A stretch of DNA of 64,000 bases, taken from positions 2,170,001 through 2,234,000 of the forward strand of contig NW_027473317.1 of the NCBI RefSeq assembly GCF_050947335.1. The letters run 5' to 3'. Positions 13,041 to 27,400 of this stretch are shown one piece after another. The notes beneath the pieces were generated by a model. It was not told the DNA's origin. It searched no databases and saw only the letters and a list, made by a program, of their open reading frames with translations. Origin of the DNA: Megachile rotundata. Its lineage: Eukaryota > Arthropoda > Insecta > Hymenoptera > Megachilidae. Both the position numbers and the translations under genes were made by a program. The first letter of the stretch is position 1; the number at the start of each line of letters is the position of its first letter.

Positions 13041-13610
13041 TTGTATAATTTTAATTGTATGATTGTGATTGTATGATTGTGATTGCATGATTGCGACTGT
13101 ATGATTGTGATTGTATGATTTTGATTGCATGATTGTGATTGCATGACTGTGATTATATGATTGTGATTGTATGATTGTGATTGTATGATTGTGATTGTAT
13201 GATTATGATTGTATGATTATGATTGTATGATTGTGATTGTATGATTGTGATTGTATGATTGTGATTGTATGATTTTGATTGTATGATTGTGATTGTATGA
13301 TTGTGATTGTATGACTGTGATTGTATCATTGTGATTGTATGATTTTGATTGTATGATTGTGATTGCATGATTGAGATTGTATGATTGTGATTGTATGATT
13401 GTGATTGTATGATTGTGATTGTATGCTTGTGATTGTATGATTGTGATTGTATAATTGTGATTATATGATTGTGATTGTATGATTGTGATTGTATGATTGC
13501 GTTTGTATGATTGTGATTGTATGATTGTGATTGTGACATTGCGATTGTATGATTGCGATTTTATTATTGTGTTTGTATGATTGCGATTGTATGATTGTGA
13601 TCGTATGATT

Positions 13611-13700
13611 GTGGTTATATAATTATGGTTCCATGATTGTGATTGTATGATTGTTCCTGCATGATTATGATCGTATGATTGTAATTGCATGATTCAGATT
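13611..13700. repeat. Diverged marker block, copy 5
   Basis: A complete 90-bp marker block. The preceding context carries TTATTATTGTG where the other copies have TTATGATTGTG, a private substitution. Downstream it continues into GATTTTATGATTG and GCAATTTTATGAGTG, the same as after the copy at the window start and unlike copies 2-4 and 6. This pairs it with copy 1 as the start of the left-type module. Confidence 0.9.
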
Positions 13701-16700
13701 TTATGATTGTGATTTTATGATTGTGATTGTATGATTGCGATTGTATGATTGCAATTTTATGAGTGTGATTATATGATTATGATTGTATGATTGTGATTGT
13801 ATGATGGTGATTGTATGATTGTGATTGTATGATGGTGATTGTATGATTGTGATTGTATGTTTGTGATTATATGATTGTGATTGTATGATTGTGATTGCAT
13901 GATTGAGATTGAATGATTGGGATTGTATGATTGTGATTGTATGATTGTGATTGAATGATAGTGATTGTGACATTGCGATTGTATGATTGCGATTGTAATA
14001 TTGCGATTGTATGATTGTGATTGTATGGTTGTGATTGTATGATTGTGATTGTATGATTGTGATTGTATGATTGTGATTGTATGATTGTGATTGTATGATT
14101 GTGATTGTATGATTGTGATTGTATGATTGTGATTGTATGATAGTGATTGCGACATTGCGATTGTATGATTGCGATTGTATGATTGTAATTGTATGACTGT
14201 GATTGTATGATTGTGATAGTAAGATTGTGATTGTATGATTGTGATTGTATGATTGTGATTGTATGATTGTGATTGTATGATTTTAATTGTATAATTGGGA
14301 TTGTATGATTGGGATTGTATGATTGTGATAGAATGATTGCGATTGTATGATTGCGATTGTATGATTGCGATTGTATGATTGTGATTGTATGATTGCGTTT
14401 GTATGATTGCGATTGTATGATTGTCATTGTATGATTGTGATTGTATGATTTTAATTGGATGATTGTGATTGTATGATTGCGATTGTAATATTGCGATTGT
14501 ATGATTGGGATTGTATGATTGTGATTGTATGATCGTGATTGTATGATCGTGATTGTATGATCGTGATTGTATGATCGTGATTGTATGATTGTGATTGTAC
14601 GATAGTGATTGTGACATTGCGATTGTATGATTGCGATTGTATGATTGTGATTGTATGACTGTGATTGTATGATTGTGATTGTATGATTGTGATTGTATGA
14701 TTGTGATTGTATGACTGTGATTGTATGATTGTGATTGTATGATAGTGATTGTGATATTGCGATTGTCTGATTGCGATTGTATGATTGTGATTGCATGACA
14801 GTGATTGTATGATTGTGTTTGTATGATTGTGATTGTATGATTGTGATTGTATGATTGTGATTGTATGATTGTGATTGTATGATGGTGATTGTATGATTGT
14901 GATTGTATGTTTGTGATTATATGATTGTGATTGTATGATTGTGATTGTATGATTGTGGTTGTATGATTGAGATTGAATGATTGGGATTGTATGATTGTGA
15001 TTGTATGATAGTGATTGTATGATAGTCATTGTGACATTGCGATTGTATGATTGTGATTGTATGATTGTGATTGTATGATTGTGATTGTATGATTGTGATT
15101 GTATGATTGTGATTGTATCATCGTGATTGTATGATCGTGATTGCATGATTGTGATTGTATGATTGTGATTGTATGATTGTGATTGTATGATTTTAATTGT
15201 ATAATTGGGATTGTATGATTGGGATTGTATGATTGTGATTGTATGATTGCGGTTGTATGTTTGAGATTGAATGATTGGGATTGTATGATTGTGATTGTGT
15301 GATTGTGATTGTATGATTGTGATTGTATGATTGTGATTGTATGATTGTGATTGTATGATTGTGATTGTATGATTGTGATTGTATGATTGTGATTGTATGA
15401 TTGTGATTGTATGATTGTGATAGAATGATTGCGATTGTATGATTGCGATTGTATGATTGCGATTGTATGATTGTGATTGTATCATTGCGTTTGTATGATT
15501 GCGATTGTATGATTGTCATTGTATGATTGTGATTGTATGATCGTGATTGTATGATCGTGATTGTATGATCGTGATTGTATGATCGTGATTGTATGATCGT
15601 GATTGTATGATCGTGATTGTATGATCGTGATTGTATGATTGTGATTGTATGACTGTGATTGTATAATAGTGATTGTGACATTGCGATTGTATGATTGCGA
15701 TTGTATGATTGTGATTGTATGTTTGTGATTGTATGATTGTGATTGTATGATTGCGACTGTATGATTGTGATTGCATGATTGTGATTATATGATTGTGATT
15801 ATATGATTGTGATTGTATGATTGTGATTGCATGATTGTGATTGTATGATCGTCATTGTATGATTGTGATTGTATGATTTTAATTGTATGATTGTGATTGT
15901 ATGATTGTGATTGTATGATCGTGATTGTATGATCGTGATTGTATGATTGTGATTGTATGATTGTGATTGTATGACTGTGATTGTATAATAGTGATTGTGA
16001 CATTGCGATTGTATGATTGCGATTGTATGATTGTGATTGTATGAGTGTGATTGTATGATTGTGATAGTAAGATTGTGATTGTATGATTGTGATTGTATGA
16101 TTGTGATTGTATGATAGTGATTGTGACATTGCGATTGTATGATTGCGATTGTAAGATTGTGATTGTATGATTGTGATTGTATGATTGTGATTGTATGATT
16201 TTTATTGTATGATTGTGATTGTATGATTGTGATTGCATGATTGCGACTGTATGATTGCGATTTTATGATTGTGATTGTATGACTGTGATTGTATGATTGT
16301 GATTGTATGATTGTGATTGTATGATTGTGATTGTATGACTGTGATTGTATGACTGTGATTGTATGATAGTGATTGTGATATTGCGATTGTATGATTGCGA
16401 TTGTATGATTGTGATTGCATGACTGTGATTATATGATTGTGTTTGTATGATTGTGATTGTATGATTGTGATTGTATGATTGTCATTGTATGAAGGTGATT
16501 GTATGACTTTTATTGTATGATTGTGATTGCATGATTGTGATTGTATGATTGTGATTGTATGATTGTGATTGTATGATTGTGATTGTATGATTGTGATTGT
16601 ATGATTGTGATTGTATGATTGTGATTGTATGATTTTGATTGTATGATTGTGATTGCATGATTGAGATTGTATGATTGTGATTGTATGATTGTGATTGTAT

Positions 16701-16912
16701 GATTATGATTATATGCTTGTGATTGTATGATTGTGATTGTATAATTGTGATTATATGATTGTGATTGTATGATTGTGATTGTATGATTGCGTTTGTATGA
16801 TTGTGATTGTATGATTGTGATTGTGACATTGCGATGGTATGATTGCGATTTTATGATTGTGTTTGTATGATTGCGATGGTATGATTGTGATCGTATGATT
16901 GTGGTTATATAA
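13623..16912. repeat. Left-type higher-order module, copy 2 (3290 bp)
   Basis: This repeats 1-3192 with the same order of rare variants (TGATGGTG, TGTTTGTGATTATA, TGATTGAGATTGAA, TTGGG units, GCGACTG, and the seven-unit TGATCG run at 15538-15635 matching 1860-1957). Its length is 98 bp (seven units) greater, and the offset drifts from 13622 at its start to 13720 at its end, so whole units were gained or lost inside it. Substitutions also separate the copies, for example ATGCTTATTATTG near 150 against ATGATTATGATTG near 13775. Confidence 0.8.
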
Positions 16913-16990
16913 TTATGGTTCCATGATTGTGATTGTATGATTGTTCCTGCATGATTATGATCGTATGATTGTAATTGCATGATTCAGATT
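16901..16990. repeat. Diverged marker block, copy 6 (the last in the window)
   Basis: A complete 90-bp marker block, 3290 bp (235 units) after copy 5. Upstream units show GCGATGGTATG where other copies have GCGATTGTATG. On reading, I found no further copy in the remaining 47 kb, so this block marks the right edge of the marker-bearing part of the array. Confidence 0.9.
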
Positions 16991-18505
16991 GTATGATTGT
17001 GATTTTATGATTGTGATTGTATGATTTTAATTGTATGATTGTGATTGTATGATTGTGATTGTATGATTGCGTCTGTATGATTGTGATTGTATGATTTTGA
17101 TTGTATGATTGTGATTGCATGACTGTGATTATATGATTGTGATTGTATGATTGTGATTGTATGATTTTAATTGTATGATTGTGATTGTATGATCGTGATT
17201 GCATGACTGTGATTGTATGATTGTGTTTGTATGATTGTGATTGTGTGATTGTGATTGTATGATTGTCATTGTATGAATGTGATTGTATGACTGTGATTGT
17301 ATGATTGTGATAGTAAGATTGTGATTGTATGATTGTGATTGTATGATTGTGATTGTATGATTGTGATTGTATGATTGTGATTGTATGATTGTGATTGTAT
17401 GATTGTGATTGTATGATTTTATTTGTATGATTGTGATTGTATGATTGTGATTGTATGATTGTGATTGTATGATTTTGATTGTATGATTGTGATTGCATGA
17501 TTGAGATTGTATGATTGTGATTGTATGATCGTGATTGTATGATTGTGATTATATGATTGTGATTGTATGATCGCGTTTGTATGATTGTGATTGTATGATT
17601 GTGATTGTATGATCGTGATTGTATGATCGTGATTGTATGATCGTGATTGTATGATCGTGATTGTATGATCGTGATTGTATGATCGTGATTGTATGATTGT
17701 GATTGTATGATTTTAATTGTATGACTGTGATTGTATAATAGTGATTGTGATATTGCGATTGTATGATTGCGATTGTATGATTGTGATTGCATGACTGTGA
17801 TTATATGATTGTGTTTGTATGATTGTGATTGTATGATTGTGATTGTATGATTGTCATTGTATGAATGTGATTGTATGACTTTTATTGTATGATTGTGATT
17901 GCATGATTGTGATTGTATGATTGTGATTGTATGATTGTGATTGTATGATTGTGATTGTATGATTGTGATTGTATGATTTTGATTGTATGATTGTGATTGT
18001 ATGATTGTGATTGTATGATTTTAATTGTATGATTGTGATTGTAGGATCGTGATTGCATGACTGTGATTGTATGATTGTGTTTGTATGATTGTGATTGTAT
18101 GATTGTGATTGTATGATTGTCATTGTATGAATGTGATTGTATGACTGTGATTGTATGATTGTGATAGTAAGATTGTGATTGTATGATTGTGATTGTATGA
18201 TTGTGATTGTATGATTGTGATTGTATGATTGTGATTGTATGATTGTGATTGTATGATTGTGATTGTATGATTTTATTTGTATGATTGTGATTGTATGATT
18301 GTGATTGTATGATTGTGATTGTATGATTTTGATTGTATGATTTTGATTGTATGATTGTGATTGCATGATTGTGATTATATGATTGTGATTGTATGATTGA
18401 GATTGTATGATTGTGATTGTATGATCGTGATTGTATGATTGTGATTATATGATTGTGATTGTATGATCGCGTTTGTATGATTGTGATTGTATGATTGTGA
18501 TTGTA

Positions 18506-18603
18506 TGATCGTGATTGTATGATCGTGATTGTATGATCGTGATTGTATGATCGTGATTGTATGATCGTGATTGTATGATCGTGATTGTATGATCGTGATT
18601 GTA
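18506..18603. repeat. Run of seven identical TGATCGTGATTGTA units
   Basis: Seven successive units carry the same T-to-C change, giving a GATC site and a CpG every 14 bp. The run sits 42 bp after the anchor at 18464 and ends at a GGATTGTGATTGTA unit, the TAGG junction that closes most such runs from 17 to 62 kb. Comparable runs follow nearly every anchor, and the left modules have their own at 1860-1957 and 15538-15635 without the anchor. Confidence 0.9.
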
Positions 18604-19107
18604 GGATTGTGATTGTATGATTGTGATTGTATGACTGTGATTGTATAATAGTGATTGTGAGATTGCGATTGTATGATTGCGATTGTATGACTGTGATTGT
18701 ATGATTGTGATAGTAAGATTGTGATTGTATGATTGTGATTGTATGATTGTGATTGTATGACAGTGATTGTGACATTGCGATTGTATGATTGCGAATGTAT
18801 GATTGTGATTGTATGATTGTGATTGTATGATTGTGATTGTATGATTTTAATTGTATGATTGTGATTGTATGATTGTGATTGTATGATTGCGTCTGTATGA
18901 TTGTGATTGTATGATTTTGATTGTATGATTGTGATTGCATGATTGTGATTATATGATTGTGATTGTATGATTGTGATTGTATCATTGTGATTGTATGATT
19001 GTGATTGTATGATCGTGATTGCATGACTGTGATTGTATGATTGTGTTTGTATGATTGTGATTGTATGATTGTGATTGTATGATTGTCATTGTATGAATGT
19101 GATTGTA

Positions 19108-19120
19108 TGACTTTTTTGTA
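19108..19120. other. Single 13-bp unit: the only register break found in the array
   Basis: The usual unit TGACTTTTATTGTA appears here as TGACTTTTTTGTA, one base short through loss of the A. Unit starts change from 12 to 11 modulo 14 at this point and stay there to the end of the window. The site lies inside a minus-strand open frame of 614 codons (17882-19726) that continues across the shift, because every frame of the repeat is open. A true deletion or a sequencing error in the T-run are both possible. Confidence 0.85.
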
Positions 19121-21066
19121 TGATTGTGATTGTATGATTGTGATTGTATGATTGCGATTGTATGATTGTGATTGTATGATTGTGATTGTATGATTGTGAT
19201 TGTATGATTGCGATTGTATGATTGTGATTGTATGATCGTGATTGTATGATCGTGATTGTATGATCGTGATTGTATGATCGTGATTGTATGATCGTGATTG
19301 TATGATCGTGATTGTATGATCGTGATTGTAGGATTGTGATTGTATGATTGTGATTGTATGACTGTGATTGTATAATAGTGATTGTGAGATTGCGATTGTA
19401 TGATTGCGATTGTATGACTGTGATTGTATGATTGTGATAGTAAGATTGTGATTGTATGATTGTGATTGTATGATTGTGATTGTATGATTGTGATTGTATG
19501 ATAGTGATTGTGACATTGCGATTGTATGATTGCGAATGTATGATTGTGATTGTATGATTGTGATTGTATGATTGTGATTGTATGATTTTAATTGTATGAT
19601 TGTGATTGTATGATTGTGATTGTATGATTGCGTCTGTATGATTGTGATTGTATGATTTTGATTGTATGATTGTGATTGCATGATTGTGATTATATGATTG
19701 TGATTGTATGATTGTGATTGTATCATTGTGATTGTATGATTGTGATTGTATGATTGTGATTGTATGATTTTAATTGTATGATTGTGATTGTATGACTGTG
19801 ATTGTATAATAGTGATTGTGAGATTGCGATTGTATGATTGCGATTGTATGATTGTGATTGTATGATTGTGATTGTATGATTGTGATTGTATGATTGTGAT
19901 TGTATGATTGTGATTGTATGATTTTAAATGTATGATTGTGATTGTATGATTGCGATTGTAGTATTGCGATTGTATGATTGTGATTGTATGATCGTGATTG
20001 CATGACTGTGATTGTATGATTGTGTTTGTATGATTGTGATTGTATGATTGTCATTGTATGAATGTGATTGTATGACTTTTATTGTATGATTGTGATTGTA
20101 TGATTGTGATTGTATGATTGCGATTGTATGATTGTGATTGTATGATTGTGATTGTATGATTGTGATTGTATGATTGTGATTGTATGATTGTGATTGTATG
20201 ATTGTGATTGTATGATTTTAATTGTATGACTGTGATTGTATAATAGTGATTGTGATATTGCGATTGTATGATTGCGATTGTATGATTGTGATTGCATGAC
20301 TGTGATTATATGATTGTGTTTGTATGATTGTGATTGTATGATTGTGATTGTATGATTGTCATTGTATGAATGTGATTGTATGACTTTTATTGTATGATTG
20401 TGATTGCATGATTGTGATTGTATGATTGTGATTGTATGATTGTGATTGAATGATTGTGATTGTATGATTGTGATTGTATGATTGTGATTGTATGATTTTG
20501 ATTGTATGATTGTGATTGCATGATTGAGATTGTATGATTGTGATTGTATGATTGTGATTGTATGATTATGATTATATGCTTGTGATTGTATGATTGTGAT
20601 TGTATGATTGTGATTGTATGATTGCGTCTGTATGATTGTGATTGTATGATTTTGATTGTATGATTGTGATTGCATGATTGTGATTATATGATTGTGATTG
20701 TATGATTGTGATTGTATGATTTTAATTGTATGATTGTGATTGTATGATCGTGATTGCATGACTGTGATTGTATGGTTGTGTTTGTATGATTGTGATTGTT
20801 TGATTGTGATTGTATGATTGTCATTGTATGAATGTGATCGTATGACTGTGATTGTATGATTGTGATAGTAAGATTGTGATTGTATGATTGTGATTGTATG
20901 ATTGTGATTGTATGATTGTGATTGTATGATTGTGATTGTATGATTTTATTTGTATGATTGTAATTGTATGATTGTGATTGTATGATTGTGATTGTATGAT
21001 TTTGATTGTATGATTGTGATTGCATGATTGAGATTGTATGATTGTGATTGTATGATCGTGATTGTA

Positions 21067-21402
21067 TGATTGTGATTATATGATTGTGATTGTATGATCG
21101 CGTTTGTATGATTGTGATTGTATGATTGTGATTGTATGATCGTGATTGTATGATCGTGATTGTGTGATCGTGATTGTATGATCGTGATTGTATGATCGTG
21201 ATTGTATGATCGTGATTGTATGATCGTGATTGTAGGATTGTGATTATATGATTGTGATTGTATGATCGCGTTTGTATGATTGTGATTGTATGATTGTGAT
21301 TGTATGATCGTGATTGTATGATCGTGATTGTATGATCGTGATTGTATGATCGTGATTGTATGATCGTGATTGTATGATCGTGATTGTAGGATTGTGATTG
21401 TA
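21067..21402. repeat. 168-bp local duplication of an anchor and its TGATCG run
   Basis: Anchors at 21095 and 21263 are only 168 bp (12 units) apart, each with its own TGATCG run. The first run ends in TAGGATTGTGATTATATG, so the closing junction leads straight back into the lead-in of the next anchor. The first run also holds a private TGTGTGATCG change near 21164. This looks like a small unequal exchange. Boundaries are approximate. Confidence 0.75.
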
Positions 21403-24400
21403 TGATTTTAATTGTATGATTGTGATTGTATGATTGTGATTGTATGATTGCGTCTGTATGATTGTGATAGTATGATTTTGATTGTATGATTGTGATTGCA
21501 TGATTGTGATTATATGATTGTGATTGTATGATTGTGATTGTATCATTGTGATTGTATGATTGTGATTGTATGATTGTGATTGTATGATTTTAATTGTATG
21601 ATTGTGATTGTATGACTGTGATTGTATGAATGTGATTGTATGACTTTTATTGTATGATTGTGATTGTATGATTGTGACTGTATGATTGCGATTGTATGAT
21701 TGCGATTGTATGATTGTGATTGTATGATTGTGATTGTATGATTGTGATTGTATGATTGTGATTGTATGATTGTGATTGTATGATTTTAATTGTATGACTG
21801 TGATTGTATAATAGTGATTGTGACATTGCGATTGTATGATTGCGATTGTATGATTGTGATTGTATGACTGTGATTGTATGATTGTGATAGTAAGATTGTG
21901 ATTGTATGATTGTGATTGTATGATTGTGATTGTATGATAGTGATTGTGACATTGCGATTGTATGATTGCGAATGTATGATTGTGATTGTATGATTGTGAT
22001 TGTATGATTGTGATTGTATGATTTTAATTGTATGATTGTGATTGTATGATTGTGATTGTATGATTGCGTCTGTATGATTGTGATTGTATGATTTTGATTG
22101 TATGATTGTGATTGCATGATTGTGATTGTATGATTGTGATTGTATGATTGTGATTGTATGATTGTGATTGTATGATTTTATTTGTATGATTGTGATTGTA
22201 TGATTGTGATTGTATGATTTTGATTGTATGATTGTGATTGCATGATTGAGATTGTATGATTGTGATTGTATGATCGTGATTGTATGATTGTGATTATATG
22301 ATTGTGATTGTATGATCGCGTTTGTATGATTGTGATTGTATGATCGTGATTGTATGATCGTGATTGTATGATCGTGATTGTATGATCGTGATTGTATGAT
22401 CGTGATTGTATGATCGTGATTGTAGGATTGTGATTGTATGATTGTGATTGTATGACTGTGATTGTATAATAGTGATTGTGAGATTGCGATTGTATGATTG
22501 CGATTGTATGACTGTGATTGTATGATTGTGATAGTAAGATTGTGATTGTATGATTGTGATTGTATGATTGTGATTGTATGATAGTGATTGTGACATTGCG
22601 ATTGTATGATTGCGAATGTATGATTGTGATTGTATGATTGTGATTGTATGATTGTGATTGTATGATTTTAATTGTATGATTGTGATTGTATGATTGTGAT
22701 TGTATGATTGCGTCTGTATGATTGTGATTGTATGATTTTGATTGTATGATTGTGATTGCATGATTGTGATTATATGATTGTGATTGTATGATTGTGATTG
22801 TATCATTGTGATTGTATGATTGTGATTGTATGATTGTGATTGTATGATTTTAATTGTATGATTGTGGTTGTATGACTGTGATTGTATAATAGTGATTGTG
22901 AGATTGCGATTGTATGATTGCGATTGTATGATTGTGATTGTATGATTGTGATTGTATGATTGTGATTGTATGATTGTGATTGTATGATTTTAAATGTATG
23001 ATTGTGATTGTATGATTGCGATTGTAGTATTGCGATTGTATGATTGTGATTGTATGATCGTGATTGCATGACTGTGATTGTATGATTGTGTTTGTATGAT
23101 TGTGATTGTATGATTGTCATTGTATGAATGTGATTGTATGACTTTTATTGTATGATTGTGATTGTATGATTTTAATTGTATGACTGTGATTGTATAATAG
23201 TGATTGTGATATTGCGATTGTATGATTGCGATTGTATGATTGTGATTGCATGACTGTGATTATATGATTGTGTTTGTATGATTGTGATTGTATGATTGTG
23301 ATTGTATGATTGTCATTGTATGAATGTGATTGTATGACTTTTATTGTATGATTGTGATTGCATGATTGTGATTGTATGATTGTGATTGTATGATTGTGAT
23401 TGTATGATTGTGATTGTATGATTGTGATTGTATGATTGTGATTGTATGATTTTGATTGTATGATTGTGATTGCATGATTGAGATTGTATGATTGTGATTG
23501 TATGATTGTGATTGTATGATTATGATTATATGCTTGTGATTGTATGATTGTGATTGTATGATTGTGATTGTATGATTGCGTCTGTATGATTGTGATTGTA
23601 TGATTTTGATTGTATGATTGTGATTGCATGATTGTGATTATATGATTGTGATTGTATGATTGTGATTGTATGATTTTCATTGTATGATTGTGATTGTATG
23701 ATCGTGATTGCATGACTGTGATTGTATGATTGTGTTTGTATGAATGTGATTGTATGATTGTGATTGTATGATTGTCATTGTATGAATGTGATTGTATGAC
23801 TGTGATTGTATGATTGTGATAGTAAGATTGTGATTGTATGATTGTGATTGTATGATTGTGATTGTATGATTGTGATTGTATGATTGTGATTGTATGATTG
23901 TGATTGTATGATTTTATTTGTATGATTGTGATTGTATGATTTTCATTGTATGATTGTGATTGTATGATCGTGATTGCATGACTGTGATTGTATGACTGTG
24001 TTTGTATGAATGTGATTGTATGATTGTGATTGTATGATTGTCATTGTATGAATGTGATTGTATGACTGTGATTGTATGATTGTGATAGTAAGATTGTGAT
24101 TGTATGATCGTGACTGTATGATTGTGATTATATGATTGTGATTGTATGATCGCGTTTGTATGATTGTGATTGTATGATTGTGATTGTATGATCGTGATTG
24201 TATGATCGTGATTGTATGATCGTGATTGTATGATCGTGATTGTATGATCGTGATTGTAGGATTGTGATTGTATGATTGTGATTGTATGACTGTGATTGTA
24301 TAATAGTGATTGTGAGATTGCGATTGTATGATTGCGATTGTATGACTGTGATTGTATGATTGTGATAGTAAGATTGTGATTGTATGATTGTGATTGTATG

Positions 24401-27400
24401 ATTGTGATTGTATGATTGTGATTGTATGATAGTGATTGTGACATTGCGATTGTATGATTGCGAATGTATGATTGTGATTGTATGATTGTGATTGTATTAT
24501 TGTGATTGTATGATTTTAATTGTATGATTGTGATTGTATGATTGTGATTGTATGATTTTAATTGTATGACTGTGATTGTATAATAGTGATTGTGACATTG
24601 CGATTGTATGATTGCGATTGTATGATTGTGATTGTATCATTGTGATTGTATGATTGTGATTGTATGATTGTGATTGTATGATTTTAATTGTATGATTGTG
24701 ATTGTATGACTGTGATTGTATAATAGTGATTGTGAGATTGCGATTGTATGATTGCGATTGTATGATTGTGATTGTATGATTGTGATTGTATGATTGTGAT
24801 TGTATGATTGTGATTGTATGATTTTAAATGTATGATTGTGATTGTATGATTGCGATTGTAGTATTGCGATTGTATGATTGTGATTGTAGGATCGTGATTG
24901 CATGACTGTGATTGTATGATTGTGTTTGTATGATTGTGATTGTATGATTGTCATTGTATGAATGTGATTGTATGACTTTTATTGTATGATTGTGATTGTA
25001 TGATTTTAATTGTATGACTGTGATTGTATAATAGTGATTGTGATATTGCGATTGTATGATTGCGATTGTATGATTGTGATTGCATGACTGTGATTATATG
25101 ATTGTGTTTGTATGATTGTGATTGTATGATTGTGATTGTATGATTGTCATTGTATGAATGTGATTGTATGACTTTTATTGTATGATTGTGATTGCATGAT
25201 TGTGATTGTATGATTGTGATTGTATGATTGTGATTGTATGATTGTGATTGTATGATTGTGATTGTATGATTTTGCTTAAATGATTGTGATTGCATGATTG
25301 AGATTGTATGATTGTGATTGTATGATTGTGATTGTATGATTATGATTATATGCTTGTGATTGTATGATTGTGATTGTATGATTGTGATTGTATGATTGCG
25401 TCTGTATGATTGTGATTGTATGATTTTGATTGTATGATTGTGATTGCATGATTGTGATTATATGATTGTGATTGTATGATTGTGATTGTATGATTTTCAT
25501 TGTATGATTGTGATTGTATGATCGTGATTGCATGACTGTGATTGTATGATTGTGTTTGTATGATTGTGATTGTATGATTGTGATTGTATGATTGTCATTG
25601 TATGAATGTGATTGTATGACTGTGATTGTATGATTGTGATAGTAAGATTGTGATTGTATGATTGTGATTGTATGATTGTGATTGTATGATTGTGATTGTA
25701 TGATTGTGATTGTATGATTGTGATTGTATGATTGTGATTGTATGATTGTGATTGTATGATTTTATTTGTATGATTGTGATTGTATGATTGTGATTGTATG
25801 ATTGTGATTGTATGATCGTGATTGCATGACTGTGATTGTATGATTGTGTTTGGATGATTGTGATTGTGTGATTGTGATTGTATGATTGTCATTGTATGAA
25901 TGTGATTGTATGACTTTTATTGTATGATTGTGATTGCATGATTGTGATTGTATGATTGTGATTGTATGATTGTGATTGTATGATTGTGATTGTATGATTG
26001 TGATTGTATGATTGTGATTGTATGATTTTGATTGTATGATTGTGATTGCATGATTGAGATTGTATAATTGTGATTGTATGATTGTGATTGTATGATTATG
26101 ATTATATGCTTGTGATTGTATGATTGTGATTGTATGATTGTGATTGTATGATTGCGTCTGTATGATTGTGATTGTATGATTTTGATTGTATGATTGTGAT
26201 TGAATGATTGTGATTATATGATTGTGATTGTATGATTGTGATTGTATGATTTTCATTGTATGATTGTGATTGTATGATCGTGATTGCATGACTGTGATTG
26301 TATGATTGTGTTTGTATGATTGTGATTGTATGATTGTGATTGTATGATTGTCATTGTATGAATGTGATTGTATGACTGTGATTGTATGATTGTGATAGTA
26401 AGATTGTGATTGTATGATTGTGATTGTATGATTGTGATTGTATGATTGTGATTGTATGATTGTGATTGTATGATTGTGATTGTATGATTTTATTTGTATG
26501 ATTGTGATTGTATGATTGTGATTGTATGATTGTGATTGTATGATTGTGATTGTATGATTTTGATTGTATGATTGTGATTGCATGATTGAGATTGTATGAT
26601 TGTGATTGTATGATCGTGATTGTATGATTGTGATTATATGATTGTGATTGTATGATCGCGTTTGTATGATTGTGATTGTATGATTGTGATTGTATGATCG
26701 TGATTGTATGATCGTGATTGTATGATCGTGATTGTATGATCGTGATTGTATGATCGTGATTGTATGATCGTGATTGTATGATCGTGATTGTAGGATTGTG
26801 ATTGTATGATTGTGATTGTATGACTGTGATTGTATAATAGTGATTGTGAGATTGCGATTGTATGATTGCGATTGTATGACTGTGATTGTATGATTGTGAT
26901 AGTAAGATTGTGATTGTATGATTGTGATTGTATGATTGTGATTGTATGATAGTGATTGTGACATTGCGATTGTATGATTGCGAATGTATGATTGTGATTG
27001 TATGATTGTGATTGTATGATTGTGATTGTATGATTTTAATTGTATGATTGTGATTGTACGATTGTGATTGTATGATTGCGTCTGTATGATTGTGATTGTA
27101 TGATTTTGATTGTATGATTGTGATTGCATGATTGTGATTATATGATTGTGATTGTATGATTGTGATTGTATCATTGTGATTGTATGATTGTGATTGTATG
27201 ATTGTGATTGTATGATTTTAAATGTATGATTGTGATTGTATGATTGCGATGGTAGTATTGCGATTGTATGATTGTGATTGTATGATCGTGATTGCATGAC
27301 TGTGATTGTATGATTGTGTTTGTATGATTGTGATTGTATGATTGTCATTGTATGAATGTGATTGTATGACTTTTATTGTATGATTGTGATTGTATGATTG

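Noticed and set aside
18506..18603. GATC clusters as a bacterial replication origin or Dam-regulated region
   Set aside because: No DnaA boxes, AT-rich unwinding element or genes are present; the GATC sites come from one substitution copied along the array.
19080..19130. A second register change near the 13-bp unit
   Set aside because: Phase checked on both sides is 12 then 11 modulo 14, accounted for by one missing base.
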